This document shows positions 1 to 5,627 of a stretch of DNA of 7,601 nucleotides, piece after piece. The stretch comes from an uncultured Holophagaceae bacterium (GTDB taxonomy: Bacteria; Acidobacteriota; Holophagae; Holophagales; Holophagaceae): contig CAITBU010000001.1 of assembly GCA_903890595.1 (NCBI GenBank), forward strand, positions 1 through 7,601. The letters are read 5' to 3'. The notes under the pieces were generated by a model, which saw only the letters and a list, made by a program, of their open reading frames with translations, did no database searches and was not told the origin of the DNA. Both the position numbers and the translations under genes were made by a program. Numbering within the stretch: position 1 is the stretch's first letter; each line of letters begins with the position of its first letter.

Positions 1-1
1 C

Positions 2-991
2 GCCACCAGCGTGGAAGCTGGCATGAAGTACTTCCTGCTGGGGGCCTTCTCCAGCGGCATCCTCATCTACGGCATCAGCCTGCTCTACGGCGCCGCCGGA
101 GGCACCACCACCAACCTGGCCGACCTCAACCGGGCCCTGGCCCTGGCCCCTCGGACCAGCAGCCTGCTGGTCTTCTCCGGGGTGCTGATGGTGCTGGTGG
201 GCATGGCCTTCAAGGTGGCGGCAGTGCCCTTCCACATGTGGTCGCCCGACGCCTACGAGGGGGCTCCCACCCCCATCACGGCCCTCATGGCCACCGCCCC
301 CAAGGCCGCCGCCCTGGCTGCCTTCCTGCGGGTGTTCGGCACGGCCTTCCACGGCGTCTCCACCGACTGGGTGATGCCCCTCTGCTACATCGCCGGTGCC
401 AGCATGGTGCTCGGCAACGTGGCGGCGGTTCGGCAAGAGAGCATGAAGCGCCTGCTGGCCTACTCCAGCATCGCCCACGTGGGCTACATGCTACTGGGCG
501 TCCTGTCCGGCGACCTCAAGGCTGGCGCCCAGGCCGTCTGGCTCTACATGCTCATCTACATCGTCATGAACACCGGCGCCTTTGCCGTGGTGATCTACCT
601 GCAGGGCATGGGTGAGGGCGAGCGCATCGAGGACTTCCGGGGCCTGGGGCGCAAGCACCCGGTGCTGGCGTTTGCGATGATGGTCTTCCTGCTCAGCCTG
701 GCGGGCATTCCGCCGCTGGTGGGCTTCTTCGGGAAGTTCTACCTGTTCAAGCTGGCCATCGAGCAGGGCTACGTCACCCTGACCGTCCTGGCCCTCCTCA
801 CCAGTGCCGTCAGCGCCTACTACTATCTCGGCGTGGTCAACCAGATGTACTTCCAGGATGCCGAGGGCGAAGCCGCCCCCATGGGCTCCATGGCGGTCTT
901 CATCGTCTCGGTGGCCTGCGTCCTGGTCCTGGTGGGCACGGCCTTTGGCCCCTGGTTGCTGGACTGGGCCGGCAAGGTGTTTGTAGGGTAG
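2..991 (+). CDS. nuoN: NADH-quinone oxidoreductase subunit N, C-terminal part (5' end outside window)
   Basis: This is a membrane-arm subunit of respiratory complex I, one of the three antiporter-like subunits (L, M, N) that move protons when NADH reduces quinone. The reading frame is open to the window edge and contains ATSVEAGMKYFLLGAF, a mid-protein NuoN segment, so the GTG at 11 is not a real start. About 150 residues are missing compared with the usual 480 or so. NuoN landmarks, numbered from the valine encoded at 11, are a helix with AFKVAAVPFHMWSPDAYEG (about 66-84), APKAAALAAFLR just after it, RLLAYSSIAHVGYMLLG, and PPLVGFFGKFYLFK. The lysines in these segments correspond to the conserved proton-path lysines known from E. 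coli NuoN (K217, K247, K395). The rest is a run of hydrophobic helices, as expected for an inner-membrane protein. In nuo operons nuoN is normally last, and here a terminator follows the stop codon by 22 bases, which fits. Confidence 0.96.
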   Translation, partial: ATSVEAGMKYFLLGAFSSGILIYGISLLYGAAGGTTTNLADLNRALALAPRTSSLLVFSGVLMVLVGMAFKVAAVPFHMWSPDAYEGAPTPITALMATAPKAAALAAFLRVFGTAFHGVSTDWVMPLCYIAGASMVLGNVAAVRQESMKRLLAYSSIAHVGYMLLGVLSGDLKAGAQAVWLYMLIYIVMNTGAFAVVIYLQGMGEGERIEDFRGLGRKHPVLAFAMMVFLLSLAGIPPLVGFFGKFYLFKLAIEQGYVTLTVLALLTSAVSAYYYLGVVNQMYFQDAEGEAAPMGSMAVFIVSVACVLVLVGTAFGPWLLDWAGKVFVG

Positions 992-1013
992 GGCCATTGG
1001 CAGGCTTACACTT

Positions 1014-1047
1014 GAAGGCGCGGGGCGACCCGCGCCTTCTGTTTCTC
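1014..1047 (+). terminator. Rho-independent terminator after nuoN
   Basis: The arms 1014-1024 (GAAGGCGCGGG) and 1029-1039 are perfectly complementary over 11 bp and close on a GCGA tetraloop of the stable GNRA type. The following bases, TGTTTCTC, form a moderately U-rich tail. The hairpin lies 22 bases after the nuoN stop codon and most likely ends the nuo transcript. It leaves almost no room before the atpZ ribosome site, so some read-through into the atp genes is possible. Confidence 0.85.
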
Positions 1048-1053
1048 TAGGAG
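1048..1053 (+). promoter_or_regulatory. Ribosome binding site deciding the GTG start of atpZ
   Basis: TAGGAG ends 6 bases before the GTG at 1060. It supports this non-ATG start over any internal one. It begins directly at the end of the terminator tail, so the terminator and translation signal are adjacent. Confidence 0.75.
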
Positions 1054-1059
1054 TAACGG

Positions 1060-1350
1060 GTGATCCTGAAGCCGGGCAAGGTCGAGGCCGATCCTGGGGA
1101 GCGTGCCCTGTGGGGTGACCTCATGTCCCTGGGTCTTACCTTCCCGCTCTGCATTGCCCTGGGGTTCTTCCTGGGCCGCTGGATCGGGGGGTGGTTCGGG
1201 CGGCCAACGATCGGGCAGTGGGCCGGCTTGGCCTGGGGCATCTGTGCGGCCTTCTGGGAGCTCTACAAGGTGAACCGGCGCATGACCCGGCGGGATGCCG
1301 AGGAGCTGCGGCGCCTGGAGGAAGGGAAGGGGCCCGATGGGCGAGGGTGA
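1060..1350 (+). CDS. atpZ: AtpZ-like F1Fo ATP synthase accessory protein
   Basis: This is a small inner-membrane protein of the AtpZ family (Pfam ATPase_gene1 type), 96 residues. It has two predicted helices, about residues 22-45 (a SLGLTFPLCIALGFFLG segment followed by RWIGGWF) and 50-68 (IGQWAGLAWGICAAFWELY). The second helix runs into a charged tail, RRMTRRDAEELRRLEEGKG, which is the usual architecture of the family. In alkaliphilic Bacillus, AtpZ and AtpI form a complex that has been linked to magnesium or calcium supply and to ATP synthase assembly or regulation; the exact role here is not known. The start is a GTG at 1060 with a good ribosome site. The gene is first in the atp cluster and overlaps the next gene by 14 bases, so the two are probably translationally coupled and made in similar amounts. 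The family call rests on helix pattern and gene position, since the sequence itself is poorly conserved. Confidence 0.82.
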   Translation: MILKPGKVEADPGERALWGDLMSLGLTFPLCIALGFFLGRWIGGWFGRPTIGQWAGLAWGICAAFWELYKVNRRMTRRDAEELRRLEEGKGPDGRG

Positions 1351-1723
1351 GGCCCACCTACGGCGCATCACCATGGCCATGGTCGTGCTGGGCGCCCTGG
1401 GGGTACCCCTGTGGGGCTTCCTCCGCTCCTGGACCGCTGCCCTGGCCTTCGGGGTGGGGGCACTGGCGAGCCTGGCCTTCTGGGGCCTGCACACCTATCT
1501 CACGGCCCGGATGCTCACGCCCTCGGTCCGCCGGCGCTGGGTCTATGGGTTCCTTTCCCTGGGCAAACTGGGATTGATCGCCCTGGTCCTGCGTGGGATG
1601 ATGGATGGATACCCGGCGGAAGCCCTACCGCTGGCCCTGGGAGTACTTCTCTTCGTGGCCGGCATCCTCCTGGAGGCTCTCTGGCTGGCCTTCCAGAAAC
1701 CGCAATCCGCTCCGCCCGATTGA
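1337..1723 (+). CDS. atpI: ATP synthase subunit I (AtpI)
   Basis: This 128-residue protein has four predicted membrane helices (about residues 12-30, 33-52, 69-87 and 93-119) and short charged ends. That matches the ATP synthase I chain family in size and topology. AtpI is a non-structural companion of the Fo motor; in some bacteria it helps assemble the c-ring and works with AtpZ. I chose the ATG at 1337 because the protein then begins just before helix 1 and because AAGGGG and GGAGGAAGG stretches precede it within the end of atpZ. An upstream ATG at 1295 would only add a non-conserved 14-residue leader lying inside atpZ. The gene overlaps atpZ by 14 bases, and its stop codon overlaps the ribosome site of atpB. 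Identification depends on order (Z, I, B, E) as much as on sequence, because AtpI proteins diverge quickly. Confidence 0.85.
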   Translation: MGEGEAHLRRITMAMVVLGALGVPLWGFLRSWTAALAFGVGALASLAFWGLHTYLTARMLTPSVRRRWVYGFLSLGKLGLIALVLRGMMDGYPAEALPLALGVLLFVAGILLEALWLAFQKPQSAPPD

Positions 1724-1726
1724 GGT
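1722..1726 (+). promoter_or_regulatory. Ribosome binding site of atpB overlapping the atpI stop
   Basis: GAGGT shares two bases with the TGA stop of atpI (1721-1723) and ends 9 bases before the atpB ATG at 1736. Ribosomes finishing atpI are therefore placed to reinitiate at atpB. Confidence 0.6.
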
Positions 1727-1735
1727 CCGACTCAG

Positions 1736-2467
1736 ATGGAACATCATGCTTCCCTGCTCGCCAAGTGGCTCACCCAGGTCCTGGGTCTGTCCCAGCACGC
1801 CTGGCCCGGCTTCGCCCACGGCATGCCCCTGTCGGTGCTGGAGCGCTATGACCACCTCCTGAATGCGGCCCTCGCCGCCCTCATGGCCATGTTCTTCACG
1901 ACCCTGGTCCGCAAGGGCCTGCAGCGCATTCCTGGACCCCTCCAGCAGGTCTTCGAGGGCGTGGTCGGTGGCCTCAAGGAGATGATCGACGAGAACATCG
2001 CCCACCACGGCCAGCGCTACCTGCCCTTCATCGGGACCATCGCCCTGTTCGTGTTCTTCAACAACCTCTTCGGCCTGATCCCGGCCCTCAGCCCTGGCAC
2101 CAGCAACTGGAACGTCACCCTGGGCGCGGCCCTGGTGGTGTTTGGTTACTACAACTTCCACGGCATGCGTGAGCAGGGCTTCGTCAAGTACTGGGCCCAC
2201 TTCGCCGGTCCCATCTGGTGGCTCTCGCCCCTGATGTTCCCCCTGGAGATCCTCGGCCTGCTCAGCCGCATCCTCAGCCACTCCCTCCGTCTCTTCGGCA
2301 ACATCGCCGGTGAGCATCTGGTGGCGGGCATCTTCTTCGGCCTGATGCCCCTGCTGCTGCCCCTGCCCATGATGTTCCTCGGCCTGTTCTTCGGCCTGAT
2401 CCAGACCTTCGTCTTCACGATGCTCACCACGATCTATCTCAGCGGTGCGGTCTCGCACGAGCATTAG
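1736..2467 (+). CDS. atpB: ATP synthase Fo subunit a
   Basis: Subunit a is the stator channel of the Fo motor, carrying protons to and from the rotating c-ring. The 243-residue product is of normal bacterial length. The hallmark segment near residues 178-193, RILSHSLRLFGNIAGEH, contains the essential stator arginine (R185, equivalent to E. coli R210). E171 in the PLEILGLLS segment and Q223 in LIQTFVFTMLTTIYLSGA match other conserved half-channel positions (E. coli E196 and Q252). Earlier hydrophobic helices fall at about 41-57 and 97-118, the latter with FVFFNNLFGLIP. The ATG at 1736 has a ribosome site overlapping the previous stop. Unlike many atp operons, no atpF follows directly after atpE. 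A 94-base spacer separates this gene from atpE. Confidence 0.97.
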   Translation: MEHHASLLAKWLTQVLGLSQHAWPGFAHGMPLSVLERYDHLLNAALAALMAMFFTTLVRKGLQRIPGPLQQVFEGVVGGLKEMIDENIAHHGQRYLPFIGTIALFVFFNNLFGLIPALSPGTSNWNVTLGAALVVFGYYNFHGMREQGFVKYWAHFAGPIWWLSPLMFPLEILGLLSRILSHSLRLFGNIAGEHLVAGIFFGLMPLLLPLPMMFLGLFFGLIQTFVFTMLTTIYLSGAVSHEH

Positions 2468-2472
2468 TCCCT

Positions 2473-2495
2473 CGGAAATCGCGCAGCGATTTCCG
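2473..2495 (+). other. Hairpin in the atpB-atpE spacer
   Basis: CGGAAATCGC (2473-2482) and its exact reverse complement (2486-2495) form a 10-bp stem with a 3-base loop, 5 bases after the atpB stop. No T-run follows, so it does not look like a simple terminator. A plausible role is protecting or processing the mRNA so that atpE, whose product is needed in about ten or more copies per enzyme, is expressed above atpB. That role is inferred from position only. Confidence 0.6.
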
Positions 2496-2549
2496 CCTGA
2501 ACAAGCCTCTAACCGTCCCGGGGATTCCGAACCCCCTGGACAACCTCAC

Positions 2550-2554
2550 AGGAG
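2550..2554 (+). promoter_or_regulatory. Ribosome binding site setting the atpE start
   Basis: AGGAG ends 7 bases before the ATG at 2562. It decides in favour of this start over an in-frame ATG at 2445, which lies inside atpB and would add 39 residues without any c-subunit character. Confidence 0.85.
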
Positions 2555-2561
2555 CACCACC

Positions 2562-2858
2562 ATGAAGAAGTTCCTCACCACCGCCTTCCTCTTCACCCTC
2601 GCCGCCGTTGCCTTCGCGCAGGGTGCCCCCGCCGTCCAGAAGGGCCTCTTCGAAGGTCAGTTCACGGCCCACCTCGCACTCGCCATCGCTGCCGCCGGTT
2701 GCGGTCTCGGTCAGGGCAAGGCTGTGGCCGCCGCCGTTGAGGGCGTCGCCCGCAACCCCCAGGCTGCCGGCAACATCCGCACCACCATGATCATCGGTCT
2801 GGCCCTCATCGAGGCCCTCGTGATCTACGTGCTCGTCGCCGCCTTCGCCATCAAGTAG
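2562..2858 (+). CDS. atpE: ATP synthase Fo subunit c with signal-like N-terminus
   Basis: Subunit c forms the proton-driven rotor ring. The product has 98 residues. Residues 1-20 (MKKFLTTAFLFTLAAVAFAQ) look like a cleavable signal peptide with an AFA-Q site, leaving about 79 residues, the normal c size. Helix 1 carries the glycine pattern GCGLGQG (46-52), the cytoplasmic loop has ARNP (63-66, where RQP is usual), and helix 2 carries the ion-binding glutamate E84 in ALIEALVIYVLV. Compared with the Na+-binding c subunit of Ilyobacter, Q51, E84 and Y89 are kept but the serine after the glutamate is alanine (A85). That EALxIY arrangement is the one found in chloroplast and cyanobacterial proton rings, so H+ coupling is predicted. 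The C-terminus stops about six residues earlier than in chloroplast c. The gene closes the cluster and is followed by a strong terminator. Confidence 0.96.
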   Translation: MKKFLTTAFLFTLAAVAFAQGAPAVQKGLFEGQFTAHLALAIAAAGCGLGQGKAVAAAVEGVARNPQAAGNIRTTMIIGLALIEALVIYVLVAAFAIK

Positions 2859-2875
2859 TTGCACTTTCGCAAGAA

Positions 2876-2912
2876 AAACGGGGCGTCCCGCCGTGGACGC
2901 CCCGTTTGTTTT
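2876..2912 (+). terminator. Strong Rho-independent terminator after atpE
   Basis: AAACGGGGCGTCC (2876-2888) and its exact complement (2895-2907) form a 13-bp stem with a 6-base loop, followed by GTTTT. The pairing can be prolonged outward by A/T pairs with two mismatches. The A-rich upstream side means it could also stop transcription from the opposite strand. It begins 17 bases after the atpE stop and ends the Fo cluster. Confidence 0.92.
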
Positions 2913-2948
2913 GCAATTGCTTGCTGGTGCCGATAGGGACCCTGACTC

Positions 2949-4118
2949 ATGAGACCCCCTCCTCTCTTTCCTATGCCTCCCGAAGTCACCCAGCTGATCC
3001 TGGGTGGGGGCTCGCCCATTGATTTGGATGGGCTCCGGGTGCACTCCCCGGATGAGGCCTGGAACTTTGCCTTGAACTACGGCTACGACATGGCCAAACC
3101 CGTGCAGCGGGCGGCGGTGCTGCGGGTCTACGAGGATGCTGTGGACTTCCTGGAAGGGGTGATCCTGGACGGGACGGACCTCCATGTGCCCCTCGAAGTT
3201 CGGGACCTGGGGGATCCTCTGGACCTCCTGGTCTGGGCCTCCGAGCGACCCCGTAACCTTCGCAGCCGCTGGTCCTGCGCGATCCTGCGGCTGATGCACA
3301 CCCTCTTCCACGTGGACCACAATGTGAACCTACGCTTCCTGCCGGAGATCCAGCGGCAGGTCTTTAACCGCTACGATCAGCACCTGGTGCACGAGGACGG
3401 CAAGTGGCTCCTGCGCGGGGCCTACGACGTCCCCCTGGTGGCCGTGGAGCGCAAGGAGAACAAGGACCGGGTGTCCATGCTCCTGAAGATGCTCCACAAA
3501 CCCGAGAACGTGGCCGAGACCATCTATGACCAGATCGGGATCCGCCTGGTGGCGGAGGACCAGCTGGGCGTCCTGATGGTGATCCGCTTCCTGCTGGACC
3601 ACCACGTCCTCATGCCCACCCACATCAAGCCCAGCCGGAGCCGCAACCTGATGATCGACATCGGGGCCCTGGAAGCCTGGATGGAAGAGCTGCCTCCGGC
3701 CTTCAGCCTGCACGATCTGGCCCCCGAGGAGCGGCGTGCCCTCAGTCTGGCGCTCACCCTAAAGACCCCGGGCAAGGAGCAGAACCCCTTTTCTAGCAAG
3801 GATTACTCTGCCATTCAGTTCACGGCCAGGACCCTGGTCCGGCTGCCGAGCCCCGCCACGGGAGCCCTGGAAACCCTCCAGGGACGCCTCCAAACCATGG
3901 GGGACACGGAGCTTTCCGACCTCGCCCAGATTCCAGAATTGCTCCTCGAACAGGAGGAATTTGCTTTCTTCTTCGCACATGAAGTCCAAGTGATGGAACA
4001 ATCGGGGTTTCAAAGATCACTATCAGGTCCGGCTTCCCATTCCGAATACAAACAGCGCCAGCGCGACGCCGCGCGGCGGAGAGTGCTTCAGGGAATTCTT
4101 CAGGAGGAAACATGTTGA
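2949..4118 (+). CDS. TIGR04552-like protein with a divergent RelA/SpoT-type nucleotidyltransferase fold (predicted)
   Basis: No established function. From memory the protein matches the TIGR04552 family known mainly from myxobacteria and Bdellovibrio relatives: LILGGGSPIDL near the N-terminus, AILRLMHTLFHVDH (111-124) and a C-terminal SHSEYKQRQR (363-372). Within it I see, in order, landmarks of a (p)ppGpp-synthetase fold. KDRVSMLLKM (172-181) has the K-x3-S-x3-K spacing of the RelA/SpoT G-loop (Rel K243, S247, K251). IYDQIGIRLV (192-201) has the metal-binding aspartate position (D194) 14 residues after K180, against 13 in Rel. Y286 starts a strand like that of NGYQSLH, and HEVQV (344-348) gives E345 at the site of the catalytic glutamate, followed by a SHSEYK element resembling AAHWKYK. 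The usual R before the first lysine, the G of NGY and the H of SLH are missing, and about 50 extra residues separate two core elements. There is no signal peptide or membrane helix, so it should be cytoplasmic. The ATG at 2949 has ATAGGGA upstream; an ATG at 2973 is possible. The end overlaps the STAS gene by 7 bases. Confidence 0.7.
   Translation: MRPPPLFPMPPEVTQLILGGGSPIDLDGLRVHSPDEAWNFALNYGYDMAKPVQRAAVLRVYEDAVDFLEGVILDGTDLHVPLEVRDLGDPLDLLVWASERPRNLRSRWSCAILRLMHTLFHVDHNVNLRFLPEIQRQVFNRYDQHLVHEDGKWLLRGAYDVPLVAVERKENKDRVSMLLKMLHKPENVAETIYDQIGIRLVAEDQLGVLMVIRFLLDHHVLMPTHIKPSRSRNLMIDIGALEAWMEELPPAFSLHDLAPEERRALSLALTLKTPGKEQNPFSSKDYSAIQFTARTLVRLPSPATGALETLQGRLQTMGDTELSDLAQIPELLLEQEEFAFFFAHEVQVMEQSGFQRSLSGPASHSEYKQRQRDAARRRVLQGILQEETC
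4102..4107 (+). promoter_or_regulatory. Ribosome binding site of the STAS gene, inside the upstream gene
   Basis: A complete AGGAGG ends 4 bases before the ATG at 4112. It lies within the last codons of the TIGR04552-like gene, whose TGA overlaps the new start (ATGTTGA), a typical arrangement for coupled translation. Confidence 0.8.
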
Positions 4119-4450
4119 ACATCCAGTCCCGCCAGGAAGGCACCTCATCTGTGGTCTCCATCCACGGCAAGGTGAACTTCGAAGTGACGGCCCAGCTCCG
4201 CGAGGTGATCCGGGAGACCGTCGCCACCGCCCAGCCCCGCCTCCTGGTGATCAACCTGGAAGGGGTGAGCTTCATCGACTCCTCGGGTCTCGGCCTCCTG
4301 GTCGCCGCCCGGAACAGCGTCGACAAGTCCGGTGGCAGGCTCCACCTCTGCTGCCTCCCGGCACCGGTGAAGAAGACCTTCGACCAGACGAACCTCTCCA
4401 ACTACTTCTCCATCTTCTCAACGGAGCAGGACGCCCTCCGCGGCGCCTGA
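4112..4450 (+). CDS. STAS-domain anti-sigma factor antagonist (SpoIIAA/RsbV-like)
   Basis: The 112-residue protein is a single STAS domain. In partner-switching systems such proteins, when unphosphorylated, bind an anti-sigma kinase of the RsbW/SpoIIAB type and free its target; the kinase inactivates them by serine phosphorylation. Visible features are the strand SVVSIHGKVNFE (13-24), the strand RLLVINLEGVSFIDSSGLGLLV (43-64) and a C-terminal KKTFDQTNLSNYFSIF segment. The DSSG motif at 56-59 contains the phosphorylatable serine (S57 or S58, corresponding to SpoIIAA Ser58). The next gene encodes a PP2C phosphatase of the type that dephosphorylates these proteins, so substrate and enzyme are adjacent. 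The start is fixed by a full ribosome site. It may act on a sigma factor or on another output such as a cyclase; the sequence does not say which. Confidence 0.93.
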   Translation: MLNIQSRQEGTSSVVSIHGKVNFEVTAQLREVIRETVATAQPRLLVINLEGVSFIDSSGLGLLVAARNSVDKSGGRLHLCCLPAPVKKTFDQTNLSNYFSIFSTEQDALRGA

Positions 4451-4456
4451 TCGGCC

Positions 4457-5623
4457 ATGCCCAAAGGCCTGGTCCTGGTGGTGGACGATGAGGCTCCCAT
4501 CCGGGACATCCTCTCCTTCTACCTCAAGCGTGCGGGCTACCAGGTCCTGACGTCGGCCACTGGGGTGGAGGCCCTGGAGGAGATGGGGCGGTCCCGGCCG
4601 GACCTCATCATCTCTGATCTCCGCATGCCCGAGATGTCGGGGGAAGACTTCTGCCGCCAGGTGAAGGGCGACGTCGCCACCCAGGACATCTACTTCATCA
4701 TCTTGTCGGCCATGGAGGGCACCGCCTCCCGGATCAGCGGCCTGGCCCTGGGGGCCGATGACCTGATCCCCAAACCCTTCCATGCCCAGGAAGTGCTGGC
4801 CAAGGTGACCTCTGCTTTCCGCCTCATCGGGATGCAGAACGAGATCAAGCGCCAGAACCGAGAGCTCACCACCTTCCAGCAGCGGGTTCAGGCGGAGATG
4901 GCCCTGGCGGCTGCTTTCCAGAAGGGCCTCCTGCCCAAGCTTCCGGGGGCCGCCAACGGCCTCCGCTATACCCACCGCTACCTGCCCGCCGCAGGGATCG
5001 GTGGCGACATCTACGCTGTCGTGCCCCTGCCAGACGGAGCCACAGCGCTGATGATTGCCGACGTGAGCGGCCACGGCGTGCCGGCCGCCCTCATCTCCGC
5101 CATGGTCAAGACCTCCTTCGAGAACCAGGTTCGCCTGGGCGGCGGCCCCCTAGAGTGGGCCCAGGGCATGAACGAGGACCTCTGCCGCGCCACCCTGGCC
5201 GAACAGTTCGCCACCGCCTGGCTGGGTCGCCTGGATCCTGCGACCCATCGCCTCCACCACGTGGCCGCCGGTCACTGTGCCCCGCTCCGCCTGGCGGGCG
5301 GGACCCTGGGGGGCCTGCGCCGCTCCGAGGTGCTGCGCGGCCGGGGTTCCATGCTCGGCATCGACCCCCAGTTCACCTACACACTGCAGGAGGCTGAGTT
5401 CCTCCCAGGTGATCGTCTGGTGCTCTACACCGATGGTCTGGTGGAAGTGGAGCGGGAGGACCGCACCATGCTGGAGGAGGCGGGGCTCCGCCGCATCTGC
5501 GCCGAGCTGCCCGCCGAGACCGAGGCCGCCGCCGAGGCCGTCCTCACCCAGACCCTGGCCTTCAACCACCCCGCACCCTTCGAAGACGACGTCACCCTGG
5601 TGATCCTGGATCGGATCGTCTGA
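4457..5623 (+). CDS. Response regulator with PP2C/SpoIIE-type serine phosphatase output (RsbU-like)
   Basis: Residues 4-122 are a receiver domain: acidic pair D10/D11, phospho-acceptor D54 in LIISDLRMPEMSG, S84 and K106 in the KPF motif. A helical linker at about 124-155 (IGMQNEIKRQNRELTTFQQRVQAEM, given here in part; likely coiled coil) leads to a PP2C-type phosphatase at about 170-386. Its metal-binding aspartates are D184 in GIGGDIY, D202 in ADVSGHG, D326 in YTDGLVE and D377/D378 in FEDDVTL. Phosphorylation of the receiver by an unseen histidine kinase would control dephosphorylation of a STAS protein, very likely the one encoded 6 bases upstream. Relatives such as RssB-type and HsbR-type proteins share the layout, but the C-terminal RsbW-like kinase domain found in HsbR is absent here. 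The aspartate often found three residues after D184 is alanine (A187). The ATG at 4457 lacks a clear ribosome site and may rely on coupling. Confidence 0.94.
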   Translation: MPKGLVLVVDDEAPIRDILSFYLKRAGYQVLTSATGVEALEEMGRSRPDLIISDLRMPEMSGEDFCRQVKGDVATQDIYFIILSAMEGTASRISGLALGADDLIPKPFHAQEVLAKVTSAFRLIGMQNEIKRQNRELTTFQQRVQAEMALAAAFQKGLLPKLPGAANGLRYTHRYLPAAGIGGDIYAVVPLPDGATALMIADVSGHGVPAALISAMVKTSFENQVRLGGGPLEWAQGMNEDLCRATLAEQFATAWLGRLDPATHRLHHVAAGHCAPLRLAGGTLGGLRRSEVLRGRGSMLGIDPQFTYTLQEAEFLPGDRLVLYTDGLVEVEREDRTMLEEAGLRRICAELPAETEAAAEAVLTQTLAFNHPAPFEDDVTLVILDRIV

Positions 5624-5627
5624 GGGC

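Noticed and set aside
997..1019. TTGGCA near 997 as a -35 or sigma-54 element for the atp genes
   Set aside because: No acceptable -10 hexamer or sigma-54 GC element occurs at the required distance, and the region runs into the terminator stem.
1625..2464. Long open frame on the minus strand, antisense to atpI and atpB
   Set aside because: It mirrors clearly conserved atpB coding sequence and encodes a low-complexity Q/E/G/H-rich product typical of antisense frames in GC-rich genes.
2913..2920. GCAATTGC palindrome after the atpE terminator as an operator
   Set aside because: Eight bases, a single copy and no known regulator motif; chance cannot be excluded.
2911..2939. Possible promoter before the TIGR04552-like gene (TTGCAA, 17 bases, TAGGGA)
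   Set aside because: The -10 match is poor and coincides with the likely ribosome site. A promoter must exist between the terminator and 2949 or overlap the terminator, but I cannot identify it.
2439..3320. Long minus-strand frame spanning atpE, the terminator and the next gene
   Set aside because: It crosses a strong terminator and conserved atpE, and its product shows no recognisable motif.
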